From CAZWEZ01 sp964632795 (GTDB lineage Bacteria > Pseudomonadota > Alphaproteobacteria > Rhodospirillales > 2-02-FULL-58-16): 35,311 nt of DNA. Under the pieces are notes generated by a model. It made no database searches. It was not told the DNA's origin and was given only the letters and a program-made list of their open reading frames with translations. The stretch covers positions 1 to 35,311 of the forward strand of contig CAZWEZ010000030.1 of the NCBI GenBank assembly GCA_964632795.1. Direction: 5' to 3'. Below, piece by piece: positions 1 through 8,136 of the stretch. Positions within the stretch are counted from its first letter, which is position 1, and the number at the start of each line of letters is the position of its first letter. The translations under genes were made by a program, and so were the position numbers.

Positions 1-72
1 GAGAAGCCGGGGAATGGGATCGTATGGGTACCATATGTTAGATTTTATCCACTAGCGTCCCGGTCCCGGCCC

Positions 73-948
73 ATGACGGACACCTCAACCCCAGTCGTCG
101 ATCTCCAGGAATTCAAGGTCCTGCTGTCGCCGCGGCGATTCGAGGCCGACGGGTTCGAGGCCGCCGCCGAGGACTACGCGAGGACCGTGGCGGCGCCGGC
201 CGCGGCGGCGCTGGGGGTCGGGTTCGCGCCCCGCGCCGTCCGCCCCGAGAACGACACGGTGATGTTCTACGACACCCCCGGCTTCGATTTCAGGGGCCTC
301 AACCGCTACTTCCTGCGCCGGCGCATGGGCCGCCAGCGCGACGACCTCACCCTGAAGCACCGGAGCCCGACGATCGACGGCGTCCTTCGAGGCGGCGTTT
401 CGTCCACCTTCCCCGGCGACGCCGTCAGGCTGGAGAACGAAGTCCTGCTGCCGGCCGGCGGCGGTGTTCCCGGATGGCGGGACGCCTATTCCCTGGACAA
501 CGTGATCGGGGGCCAGGTGCTGGCCGAGCGGGGCTTCGCCGCCCCCACCACGCTGGCCGGCTGGGCCGGGGTATTCCCGGTGCTGGGCCGGTTGCGGGAT
601 TCCGCCGGCGGGCGGCTGTCCGGCGCCACCCCGGTGGCGGTGGTCAACGGCATCGAGGTCGAACAGCTTCAGGCCAACGTCGGCACCCTGACCTTCGGCG
701 GCGACGGCGCCCGGGGACTCTCCGCCGAGGCCGAGGTGATGGTGTGGAAGAACGTCCGGCGCCAGGAATTCAAGGAGTTCCTGATCGCCGAGTTCACCTA
801 TCTGGTCAGGCGCCCGGACCGCGGGTCGGCGCGAGCCCGCGAACAGTGCGGGGAGTTCTTCAAGGCCCTCCAGGGGCCGCCCGGCGCGGCCTGGATTCAC
901 CGCCATGGGCTGAAGACCTCGGTGGTCTACGCGCCGCCCAGGGCATAG
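73..948 (+). CDS. CYTH/triphosphate-tunnel-like protein (putative)
   Basis: Encodes 291 residues with no signal peptide or membrane segment. Around residues 65-100 it has a YDTPGFDFR...RYFLRRRMGR...LTLKH arrangement. This recalls the CYTH/triphosphate tunnel fold, in which a DTPxxxL strand is followed by an RxR strand and an LTLK strand. An acidic-alternating stretch near residue 220 (AEAEVMVWK) could be the later ExE strand. The usual N-terminal ExExK signature is not obvious (the start reads LQEFKVLL), so the family call is tentative and no substrate is proposed. No strong Shine-Dalgarno precedes the ATG. The gene ends 25 bp before a palindromic element that separates it from the ATPase gene downstream. 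It could instead be a conserved hypothetical protein of unrelated fold. Confidence 0.5.
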   Translation: MTDTSTPVVDLQEFKVLLSPRRFEADGFEAAAEDYARTVAAPAAAALGVGFAPRAVRPENDTVMFYDTPGFDFRGLNRYFLRRRMGRQRDDLTLKHRSPTIDGVLRGGVSSTFPGDAVRLENEVLLPAGGGVPGWRDAYSLDNVIGGQVLAERGFAAPTTLAGWAGVFPVLGRLRDSAGGRLSGATPVAVVNGIEVEQLQANVGTLTFGGDGARGLSAEAEVMVWKNVRRQEFKEFLIAEFTYLVRRPDRGSARAREQCGEFFKALQGPPGAAWIHRHGLKTSVVYAPPRA

Positions 949-973
949 ACTGCAGGACCGGCGTCGTTTCGGC

Positions 974-1138
974 TTATACCAAGGTGCACTGATAATGACC
1001 CATGGAGATCGCCTCAGTGTCCCGCCGGGTAGGAGGAAAGCCGCCGGCGATGCGGGGGTATCGTCAAGGCTTTTCGACGCCCTCCGGCGGCACGCCGAGG
1101 CGATCTCCATGGGTCATTATCAGCGCACCTTGGTATAA
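974..1138. repeat. 165-bp palindromic MITE-like element
   Basis: The two ends are 41-bp inverted repeats (974-1014 and 1098-1138) that differ at one base. Each outer end begins TTATACCAAGGTGC and each inner end finishes GGAGATCGCCT. The 83-bp centre carries no recognisable gene. Long, almost perfect terminal inverted repeats and small size suit a non-autonomous transposable element or a large REP-type hairpin. The element stops 5 bp before the ATG of the ATPase gene, so it forms most of that gene's leader. I do not see a convincing target duplication. Confidence 0.75.
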
Positions 1139-1143
1139 GGGCC

Positions 1144-3176
1144 ATGTATACCAAATACTTCGGCATCGAAGAGACCCCGTTCTCTCTGACCCCCGACCCG
1201 CGCTACCTGTACGCCAGCACCAGGTACCAGGAGGCGCTGGCCCACCTGTTGTACGGGGCCGACAAGGGGGGCGGCTTCGTGCTGCTGACCGGCGAGGTGG
1301 GGACCGGCAAGACGATGATCTGCCGGTGCATGGTCGAACAGCTCGCCGACACCGTCGATATCGCGCTGATCCTCAATCCCCGGTTGACCGAGGCCGAGCT
1401 GGTGGCCGGCATCTGCGACGAGCTGGGAATCGCCTACCCCAAAAAGACCAAGAGCCTCAAGGTCCTTGTCGACGCCCTCAACCGGCACCTGCTCTACACC
1501 CACGCCAAGGGGCGCCGTTCGGTGCTGGTCATCGACGAGGCCCAGAACCTGCCCCCGGCGGTGCTCGAACAGGTGCGGCTGCTGACCAACCTGGAGACCA
1601 CCGAGCACAAGCTGCTGCAGATCATCCTGGTCGGCCAGCCGGAGCTCAGGGAGATGCTCAAGCGCCAGGACCTGCGCCAGCTCGACCAGCGCATCACGGC
1701 CCGCTTCCACCTCCAACCGATGACCGGCGAGGAGACCAAGGGCTACATCCGCCACCGCCTGAGCGTCGCCGGCCTGGGGCCGGAAATCTTCGGTTCCGGA
1801 GCCATCGCCGAGATCCACAGGCTGTCCGGCGGGGTGCCGCGCCTGATCAACAGCCTGGGCGATCGCTGTCTGCTCGCCGCCTATGCCAGGAACCTCAGGC
1901 ACATCGACAGCAAGCTGGTGCACGGCGCCGCCTCGGAGGTGTTCGACGTCATGCCGAGCCGGCGGTGGACGGCGGCGTTGGCGGCGGCGGCGGCCGTGGT
2001 CGCCGTGGTCGCCGGGGCGGCGATCCTCGATCGTTTCGTTCTGCCCGCCGGCGACCCACCGCCGCCGGCGGAAACCGCCACGGCCGGTCCCGGGACGATG
2101 GAGGAGGAGTCCGAAACCGCCGCCGAGGAAGAACCGGCGCCGGCNNNNNNNNNNNNNNNNNNNNNNNNNNNNNNNNNNNNNNNNNNNNNNNNNNNNNNNN
2201 NNNNNNNNNNNNNNNNNNNNNNNNNNNNNNNNNNNNNNNNNNNNCGGCCCCCGAGGAGGAGTCCGCGGCCGCCGCCGAGGAAGAACCGGCGCCGGCCCCC
2301 GAGGAGGAGTCCGAAACTGCCGCCGAGGAAGAACCGGCGCCGGCTCCCGAGGAGGAGTCCGAAACCGCCGCCGAGGAAGACCCGGCGCCGGCTCCCGAGG
2401 AGGACGCCGAAACCGCCGCCGGGGAGACGGCGGCGGAGGTGGAAACGGCGGCGGCCCCGGCCCTGACGCCGGTCGCCGAAGGCGAAGGGCTGGAAACGAG
2501 CGGCGAGACGGTGGCCCGTGCCACCGTGGAGGCGGCCGTGGAGCCCCGGGAGGTCACCCTCGAAAGCCTTCTCGAAGATGCCACGTCGGTGGCCGGCTTC
2601 GATGCGGCGTTGGCCGCCCTCTTCGGGAGGTGGGAGCTGGATTACGCCGCGCTCGCCGGCATCACCCCGTGTGCAAAGGCCGACTACGGGGGCCTTTCGT
2701 GCCTCCAGGGAAAGGGAACCTTGACGGGGCTGAAGGGGCTGAACCGTCCGGCACTGATCACCCTTGCCGGGGCCGGCGGCAGGCAGGTCTTCGCGGTGGT
2801 CGCCGCCACCTCCGGAGACACCGTCACCGTCGAAGCCAAGGGCCACCGATTGGAGGTCGAGGCGGCCAGGCTCGAGGCCCTGTGGTCCGGCGACTACCTG
2901 ATCCTGTGGAAACCGCCGCCAGGATACCGGGGGATGCTTCGTCTCGGCATGAGGGGGCGGGACGTGGCCTGGCTCAGGAACCGGCTTGCCGGGGTGAACG
3001 GCGACAGCGACGGGTCGTCCGACCGCTTCGATCGCGGCCTCAAGGACAGGGTCATCGCCTTTCAGCGGAGCCGGAAGATCTCCGTCGACGGGATCGCCGG
3101 TCCCCAGACCCTGATTCGTCTCAACACCGCGGCCCGGGACCCCGCGGTCCCCTATCTGAGGCCCCCGGAACCCTAA
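1144..3176 (+). CDS. GspA/ExeA-type AAA ATPase with C-terminal peptidoglycan-binding domain (contains assembly gap)
   Basis: This is the ATPase partner of the GspAB/ExeAB type, which in type II secretion systems couples ATP use to remodelling or binding of peptidoglycan during secretin assembly. The start MYTKYFGIEETPFSLTPDP is the standard family N-terminus. Walker A is GEVGTGKT (residues 50-57) and Walker B is VLVIDEAQ (about 127-134). One membrane segment lies near residues 276-300, followed by an acidic Pro/Ala/Glu linker of 16-residue tandem units that is interrupted by 100 N. After the gap the reading frame changes from position 1 to position 0 (mod 3). The C-terminal part ends in a peptidoglycan-binding domain (RLGMRGRDVAWL...VDGIAGPQT). 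The frame change is explained if the true gap is not 100 bp, so the gene is probably intact. Its TAA overlaps the next ATG by one base. No secretin or other type II gene is in the window. Confidence 0.85.
2101..2420 (+). repeat. 48-bp tandem repeat in the linker of the AAA ATPase
   Basis: Units of 48 bp encode EEESETAAEEEPAPAP. One partial copy lies left of the N run (2101-2144). Copies at 2253-2300, 2301-2348 and 2349-2396 follow it, with a decaying fourth copy after that. The repeat explains why the assembly broke here. Confidence 0.85.
2145..2244. other. Assembly gap (100 N)
   Basis: Exactly 100 undetermined bases, the usual placeholder for a gap of unknown size. By repeat phase, the left flank stops and the right flank resumes four bases out of step. 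The true distance should therefore be 48k minus 4 bp, which is 2 mod 3 and restores the reading frame across the gap. Confidence 0.95.
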
Positions 3177-4615
3177 TGTCCTACATCCTCGACGCACTCA
3201 AGAAATCCCAACGCGAGCGGGACGGCGACGGCGCCCCCGAGGTCGGCACGGTCAAGATCGTCGAGGCGCCGCGCCGACGCCCGGTCTGGCCGTGGGTGGT
3301 GGCCGCCGCCCTGGCCGCCAACGCGGTGGTCATCGCCGTCGTGATGTGGCCTTCGGGGGATGTCCCCGAAACCCCCGCCGTGCCCCCGGAGACGCAGGTT
3401 TCGTCGGCCGGCGAACAGACGCCGGCCGAGGCCGCCGACGAAACGGCCCTCACCCCGCCCCCGGCCCCGGTCGAGGAAACCCCGCCCCCCGAACCCGAGC
3501 CGGTGGCCGAACCGGAACCCGAGCCCGAACCCGAACCGGTGGTGGTGGCCGTGACCGAACCCGAACCCGAACCGGAACCCGAGCCCGAACCCGAACCGGT
3601 GGTGGTGGCCGTGACCGAACCCGAACCCGAGCCGGAACCCGAGCCCGAATCCGTGCCCGAATCCGTGCCCGAATCCGTACCCGAACCCGAACCGGTGGCC
3701 GAGGTCGAGCCGCCGGCCATCGAAGTCCCGGCCCCGACCCCTGAACCCGAGCCGGTGGCGGAACCGGCCCCGGCTCCCGCTGCCGTCGCGCCTGCCCCGG
3801 AACCTGCTCCCGAGCCGGCTCCGGCTCCCGAACCGGCTCCGGTCCGGATCGTCGCCGCGGCGTCGTCGGTGCCGCCTCTGAAACCGGTCCCATCGGTCGC
3901 CGTCGAAACCCGTGCGGGCAGCGAACCGTCCCCCTCGGAGAGGGCGGCCGCCGTCGCCCAAAGCCTGCCGCCGCCCCTCGCGAGGGGACTCCTGGACGTT
4001 GAGATCTCACGCTATACCCGGGCCATCGACGACAACCCGAAGTTCGCCGACGCCTATTTCGGGCGGGGCTGGGCCTACGAGAGGAAGGGGCTGCGCCGCC
4101 AGGCCATCGCCGACTACGACGAAACGATCCGGCTCAAGCCCGATTCCCCCATGGCCTACATCAACCGGGGCGTCCTGAAGTACTACGACAATCAGCCGCA
4201 TAGGGCGGCCCGCGACTTCCTGGGCGCCTATTCCACCGCCGACGGCGCACTCACCCGCTACAGCCTGCTGTGGCTGTACCTGAGCCGTGAAAAGGCCGGC
4301 GAGGACGGCCGGCGCGAACTGGCCGCCAAGACCCGGGGCAAGGACCTCGAGCCGTGGCCGGGCATGGTCGCCTCCATGTTCCTGGGCGAGGCCAGCCCCG
4401 GGCAGGTGCTGGCCGCGACCAGGATCGGCGATCGACGGACCCGGCGGCGGAAGGAATGCGTGGCCACGTTCTTCGTCGGCCAGTACCACCTGCTGCGCGG
4501 CGACGAGGAACGGGCGGCCGAGTTCTTCTGGAAGACCCTCGACACGGGGGTCGTCGATTACCGCCAGTATTGGGACGCCCGCCGGGAACTGCGGCGGATG
4601 GGGCTGTTGAAATGA
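3176..4615 (+). CDS. GspB-like inner-membrane protein fused to a C-terminal TPR (NlpI-like) domain
   Basis: The 479-residue product opens with MSYILDALKKSQRER, the signature of GspB/ExeB/PulB proteins that pair with GspA. A single membrane segment follows at about residues 38-58. A long Pro/Glu-rich periplasmic spacer comes next and contains two in-phase 60-bp DNA repeats (PEPVVVAVTEPEP units). From about residue 272 the protein does not show the usual GspB C-terminal domain. It has TPR-like helices instead (for example RAIDDNPKFADAYFGRGWAY and ETIRLKPDSPMAYINRG), then a helical tail resembling NlpI-type TPR lipoproteins. The start is fixed by the TAATG overlap with the ATPase gene. A partner role for the ATPase is inferred from pairing and N-terminus; the TPR half probably binds another envelope protein. 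Confidence 0.8.
   Translation: MSYILDALKKSQRERDGDGAPEVGTVKIVEAPRRRPVWPWVVAAALAANAVVIAVVMWPSGDVPETPAVPPETQVSSAGEQTPAEAADETALTPPPAPVEETPPPEPEPVAEPEPEPEPEPVVVAVTEPEPEPEPEPEPEPVVVAVTEPEPEPEPEPESVPESVPESVPEPEPVAEVEPPAIEVPAPTPEPEPVAEPAPAPAAVAPAPEPAPEPAPAPEPAPVRIVAAASSVPPLKPVPSVAVETRAGSEPSPSERAAAVAQSLPPPLARGLLDVEISRYTRAIDDNPKFADAYFGRGWAYERKGLRRQAIADYDETIRLKPDSPMAYINRGVLKYYDNQPHRAARDFLGAYSTADGALTRYSLLWLYLSREKAGEDGRRELAAKTRGKDLEPWPGMVASMFLGEASPGQVLAATRIGDRRTRRRKECVATFFVGQYHLLRGDEERAAEFFWKTLDTGVVDYRQYWDARRELRRMGLLK
3538..3657 (+). repeat. 60-bp tandem repeat encoding EP-rich spacer
   Basis: Two in-phase 60-bp units start near 3541 and 3601. Each opens GGTGGTGGCCGTGACCGAAC and encodes VVVAVTEPEPEPEPEPEPEP. 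Differences are confined to third positions, which indicates recent duplication with selection for the Pro-Glu character of the periplasmic spacer. Confidence 0.75.
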
Positions 4616-6399
4616 CCGCTCCGTTGCTCCGCGCCTCGATCCTTCCCGAGGCCGAACTTCCCGAGGCGGACGGGTTGATCGCCGAGGGCGCCCGCCTGGC
4701 CGGCAGCGTCGGCGTCGGGGACTGCCCGTTCCTCTCCGAGCACGGCGTGCCCTCGGAGATCGCCTACAAGGAACGACGCATGGCCGCCGGCGCCATCATG
4801 TTCCATGCCCAGGTCGGCTACCGCGATCCCGCCAAGTCGCGCCGCGCCTATGGCGAAATCCACGAGCGCCTGGCGGCGGCGGGCCACGGCGTCGACCGCT
4901 ACGGCATCTGCCTCGACTGGAGCATGGGCTATCCCGCCGCCCGGCGGGGCGGCATGGGACGGGGCACCGGGCTGATCCTGGAGGAGCCGGAGGACTTCGC
5001 GGCGCTGACCCGGATGGCGCCGGTCGCCCCCCATTTCGGCGACTTCGTGATCGGCACCCCGGCGGCGCTGGACAACACCGCCGCCGCCCTGGCCGCCGGC
5101 TCGACGGCGATCGGCAACCTGGGCCAGTACTTCACCTTCCGCCTGCCCCACTGGGACGACGACGTGACGACCACGGCCGAAACCGTCAAGGCGCTGGCCC
5201 TGGCGGCGGCCCAGCCGGTGGATATCCTGATCCATTCCAACCTCGACGACGGTTTCGCGGCGCTGTTCTGCGACTTGGCGTGCGCGCTGGGCGCGGTGCT
5301 GATCGAGCAGTACATCATCGAGGACCTGATCGGCGGGTGCATCGGCCACTGCTTCGGCCACACCTATTCCGACCCCCTGTCGCGGATCGCCTTTCAAAGG
5401 GCGCTGGTGGAGGTGTCCAACGGGCCGGGGACCATGGTTTATGGCAACACCACTTCGTTCACCGCCGACCACGCCGCCAACTACGCCAGCCTGGCCGGCT
5501 ACCTGATGGCCGACGTCTGCGCCCAGCGCACCCGGCCCAGCGGCCACGCCCTCAACCCGGTGCCGGTCAGCGAGGCCGAGCGGATTCCCGAGATCGACGA
5601 GATCGTCGACGCCCACCTGTTCGCCAACCGGCTGGTCGAGTGGACCGACAAGCTGCTGCCCCACTTCGACCTCGAGGGGGCCGAGGAACAGGGCGTGCGG
5701 ATCGTCGAGGGCGGCCGCCGGTTCCGCGACGACGTCCTGGCCGGCCTCGCCGAGGCCGGCATCGATACCGGCGATCCGTTCGAGATGCTGCTCGCCGTGA
5801 AACGCATCGGTGCCAGGCGTCTGGAGGAACTGTTCGGCCCCGGCGCCGAGGATGCCTCCCAACCCCGGGGGCGGACGCCGGTCGTCCAGTCTTCGGTGGT
5901 CGGCGAGTTGCGGGCCGACGCCGCGCGAAGGCTGGAAGGCCTCGGCGAGGTTGCCGCCCGGGCCATCCGCGCCGCCGGCCTGACCGGCTGCGTGGCGAGC
6001 AGCGATGTCCACGAGTACGGCAAGATGCTGATCGAATCGGTGCTCGGTGCGCTGGGCGTGCGGGTGGCCGACGGCGGGGTCTCGGTCGATCCGGAGACCC
6101 TGGCCGAACGGGCCGGGGAGAGCGGCGCCGACTTCATCGCGCTGGGCACCTACAACGGGGTGGCGCTCGATTATTTGAAGCGGCTGCTGGCGGAGATGGA
6201 CGGCCGGGGGCTGGCGGTGCCGGTGTTCATCGGCGGCCGGCTCAACCAGATTCCCGACGACAGCAACACCAGCCTGCCGGTGGACGTCGGGGCCGAGCTG
6301 GAGGCCGCCGGCGCCGTGGTGTGCCGCGACTACCGGGACCTGTTCGAGGGGCTGGCCGGCCTGGCCGGCGGCGACAACGCAAAGGACGATAACCCATGA
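4612..6399 (+). CDS. Cobalamin-dependent enzyme: TIM-barrel-like domain plus C-terminal B12-binding domain
   Basis: A 595-residue soluble protein. The last ~140 residues form a cobalamin-binding domain. The DxHxxG motif is present as D465-V-H467-E-Y-G470, where the His would be the lower axial cobalt ligand. A later FIGGR (residues 539-543) matches the GG turn of that fold. The first ~440 residues look like a barrel of the kind found in B12 mutase large subunits, with sequence such as YGNTTSFTADHAANYASLAG and GHALNPVPVSEAERIPEIDE. I cannot assign a reaction; glutamate-mutase-like carbon-skeleton or amino-group rearrangement and methyl transfer are both possible. The ATG overlaps the GspB-like stop by 4 nt and the stop overlaps the next gene by 4 nt, so expression is probably translationally coupled. 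Overlap with a secretion-type pair is odd. Confidence 0.7.
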   Translation: MTAPLLRASILPEAELPEADGLIAEGARLAGSVGVGDCPFLSEHGVPSEIAYKERRMAAGAIMFHAQVGYRDPAKSRRAYGEIHERLAAAGHGVDRYGICLDWSMGYPAARRGGMGRGTGLILEEPEDFAALTRMAPVAPHFGDFVIGTPAALDNTAAALAAGSTAIGNLGQYFTFRLPHWDDDVTTTAETVKALALAAAQPVDILIHSNLDDGFAALFCDLACALGAVLIEQYIIEDLIGGCIGHCFGHTYSDPLSRIAFQRALVEVSNGPGTMVYGNTTSFTADHAANYASLAGYLMADVCAQRTRPSGHALNPVPVSEAERIPEIDEIVDAHLFANRLVEWTDKLLPHFDLEGAEEQGVRIVEGGRRFRDDVLAGLAEAGIDTGDPFEMLLAVKRIGARRLEELFGPGAEDASQPRGRTPVVQSSVVGELRADAARRLEGLGEVAARAIRAAGLTGCVASSDVHEYGKMLIESVLGALGVRVADGGVSVDPETLAERAGESGADFIALGTYNGVALDYLKRLLAEMDGRGLAVPVFIGGRLNQIPDDSNTSLPVDVGAELEAAGAVVCRDYRDLFEGLAGLAGGDNAKDDNP

Positions 6400-7166
6400 C
6401 CGACACCGTCGGCATCATCGGCGTCGGCCACCTGGCCTGCTACCTGGTCGAGGGGCTGCGGGGCGCCGATGAGGGCCTCGACATCGTGCTCTCGCCGCGC
6501 AACGCCGGACACGCCGCGGCCCTGGCCGAAAGGTTCGCTTGCCGGGTCGCCGCCGACAACGCCGAGGTAGTCGAGGCGGCCAAGGTCGTCATCATGGCGC
6601 CCCGTCCCCAGCACGCCGTCGAGGCCACCGCCGGACTGCCGTGGAGCGCCGGCCACACCATCGTCTCGGTGGTCGCCGGGGTGCCGGTGGCCGACTTCCG
6701 GCGGGTCGCCGGGCCGGCCGCCGTGGTCCGCACGATGCCGGTGATCTGCGCCGCCATCGGGGCCTGTCCGACCACCATGTACCCGGAAAACGCCGCCGCC
6801 CGGCGGATGTTGACCCTGCTCGGCACGGTCCACGTACTGCCCGACGAGGCGGTCTTCGAGGCGGCCAGCGTGCTGGGCGCCGTCTACGGCTGGATCAACT
6901 GGCAGATCCGCGAGTACGTCAACTGGAGCATCGGCGCCGGGCTGCCCCCGGAGATGGCCCGTGATGTCGTCGCCCACCTGTTCGGCGGCGCCGCCGGCAT
7001 GGTCCTGGCGCGCCCCGAAGAAAGCCTGGACGACGCCCTAGTCGGCCTGACCACGCCTGGCGGGATCACCGAACACGGCTTGAAACTGGTCGACGAGCGC
7101 GGCGCGCTCGGCGCCTGGTCCGACGCCTGCCAGTCGGTCCTGGATCGCCTCAACAAGGGGTCCTAG
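6396..7166 (+). CDS. Pyrroline-5-carboxylate reductase-like NAD(P)-dependent dehydrogenase
   Basis: A 256-residue protein with an N-terminal Rossmann fold (GIIGVGHLA, residues 5-13) and a C-terminal P5CR-type dimerisation helix pair containing TTPGGITEHGL, the equivalent of the ProC SPGGTT loop. Length and layout fit the ProC superfamily. The divergent Rossmann loop and the coupling (ATGA overlap) to a B12 enzyme suggest a specialised imine or amino-acid reductase rather than housekeeping proline synthesis. One possible role is reduction or oxidation of the product of the upstream enzyme, inferred from gene order only. A palindromic repeat follows 32 bp after the stop. Confidence 0.75.
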   Translation: MTDTVGIIGVGHLACYLVEGLRGADEGLDIVLSPRNAGHAAALAERFACRVAADNAEVVEAAKVVIMAPRPQHAVEATAGLPWSAGHTIVSVVAGVPVADFRRVAGPAAVVRTMPVICAAIGACPTTMYPENAAARRMLTLLGTVHVLPDEAVFEAASVLGAVYGWINWQIREYVNWSIGAGLPPEMARDVVAHLFGGAAGMVLARPEESLDDALVGLTTPGGITEHGLKLVDERGALGAWSDACQSVLDRLNKGS

Positions 7167-7198
7167 CGGGGAACCGGATCGAGTCGACTCACGCGAAC

Positions 7199-7304
7199 CA
7201 TCCTTCGACACGCCGCTTCGCGGCTGCTCAGGATGAGGTTGTTATTGAAAGATAAATAGATGCCTCATCCTGAGCAGCGAGCGAAGCTCGCGTGTCGAAG
7301 GATG
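7199..7304. repeat. Palindromic intergenic repeat, copy 1
   Basis: The left arm, CATCCTTCGACACGCCGCTT... (7199-7238), is complementary to the right arm, CCTCATCCTGAGCAGCGAGC... (7263-7304). An AT-rich loop of about 24 bp separates them. The same palindrome recurs at 22200-22293. This repeat type is common between genes in Alphaproteobacteria. It sits between two convergent genes, where its transcript could act as a bidirectional terminator or an mRNA-stabilising hairpin. Confidence 0.85.
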
Positions 7305-7343
7305 CCAGCGGGTCCTTGCCAGCCGGAACTGTTGTAGCGGGGA

Positions 7344-7667
7344 TCAGTCGGCTTCGGCCTCGACCTGCGCGCTGGCTTGGTCCAGGAGGTCGGCCATCTT
7401 CTGGCGCAACTCGTCCTCGGCGACCTCGACTCCGGCCTCGGTGAAGGCGCCCATCACCTTGCGCACCACGTCCTCCTCGCCCGGTTCCTCGAGGTCCGAT
7501 AGCACCACCTCCTTGGCGAAGGCGTCGACGGCGTCACCGGCCAGCCCCATCTTCTCGGCCGCCCACTGGCCCAGCAACCGGTTGCGCCGCGCCGCGACCC
7601 TGAAGTCCAACTCGTGCCTGGCGGCGTGACTGTGTTCGTGGGCCTGGCTTTTCTTCTGGGTAACCAT
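7344..7667 (-). CDS. DUF1476 family protein (F1-ATPase inhibitor zeta-subunit-like)
   Basis: A 107-residue acidic helical protein. The core ARRNRLLGQWAAEKMGL...AFAKEVVLSDLEEPGEEDV...VMGAFTEAGVE...LRQKMADLL follows the DUF1476 family throughout. Members such as the Paracoccus zeta subunit bind the F1-ATPase and block ATP hydrolysis through an N-terminal helix. Here the first ~20 residues (MVTQKKSQAHEHSHAARHEL) are His/Lys-rich and unlike the usual MTTFDDREKAFEAKFAHDEE-type start. Inhibitory activity may therefore be altered, or this may be a paralogue. The gene is monocistronic and converges with the P5CR-like gene across the palindrome. It also serves as a lineage marker for Alphaproteobacteria. 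Confidence 0.85.
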   Translation of the reverse strand: MVTQKKSQAHEHSHAARHELDFRVAARRNRLLGQWAAEKMGLAGDAVDAFAKEVVLSDLEEPGEEDVVRKVMGAFTEAGVEVAEDELRQKMADLLDQASAQVEAEAD

Positions 7668-7770
7668 GTCGGTTCTCCGGGCAAAGAAGTGGGTTTCGCG
7701 GGGCGCCGGAAGCTACCACGGCAAACGGAAAGGAACAATGCCCCGGGACGGGGAGAAATGCCTTTCGGGT

Positions 7771-8070
7771 TCACGCCGCGACCGGGTGGGCCCTGTCGAT
7801 GCGTTGGCGGCGTTTGGGGGTGTTCAGGGCGGCCCAGAGGTCGTTGCGCTGCTGGATGTTGAGCCAGAAATTTGGGCTGGTATTCAGGGTTTTGGCCAGC
7901 ATCAAGGCGGTGTCCGCCGTCACCGACCTGCGGTTATTACACAACTCGTTGACCGTTCGCCGGCTGACGCCCATGGCCTGGGCCAGACGGGCCTGGGTGA
8001 TGGCCAAGGGTTCCAGAAACTCTTCGCTGATCATTTCGCCCACCGTCACCGGGGCTCTTTTCGTCATCAT
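7771..8070 (-). CDS. higA: HigA-family XRE antitoxin (orphan)
   Basis: A 99-residue helix-turn-helix protein of the HigA/VapI type. It begins RAPVTVGEMISEEFLEPLAIT and carries the HTH at about residues 25-55 (QARLAQAMGVSRRTVNELCN), followed by the typical NTSPNFWLNIQQRNDLW segment. HigA neutralises the mRNA-cleaving toxin HigB and represses the pair's promoter. A higB gene would normally lie directly upstream. The 319 bp before this start hold only degenerate repeats and no HigB-like frame, so the antitoxin appears solitary. It has a suitable GAGGA ribosome site about 8 nt before the first of two adjacent ATG codons. It could act as a stand-alone regulator or a trans-acting antitoxin. Confidence 0.8.
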   Translation of the reverse strand: MMTKRAPVTVGEMISEEFLEPLAITQARLAQAMGVSRRTVNELCNNRRSVTADTALMLAKTLNTSPNFWLNIQQRNDLWAALNTPKRRQRIDRAHPVAA

Positions 8071-8136
8071 TTCGTCTATCCTCGGATGATCGACACCAGA
8101 ATTCTACCAGAAGTGATCTTGCCGTAAAATTCAATT

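Noticed and set aside
2145..2244. A true frameshift in the AAA ATPase gene
   Set aside because: The frame change coincides exactly with an artificial 100-N gap in a tandem repeat, and repeat phase predicts an in-frame join.
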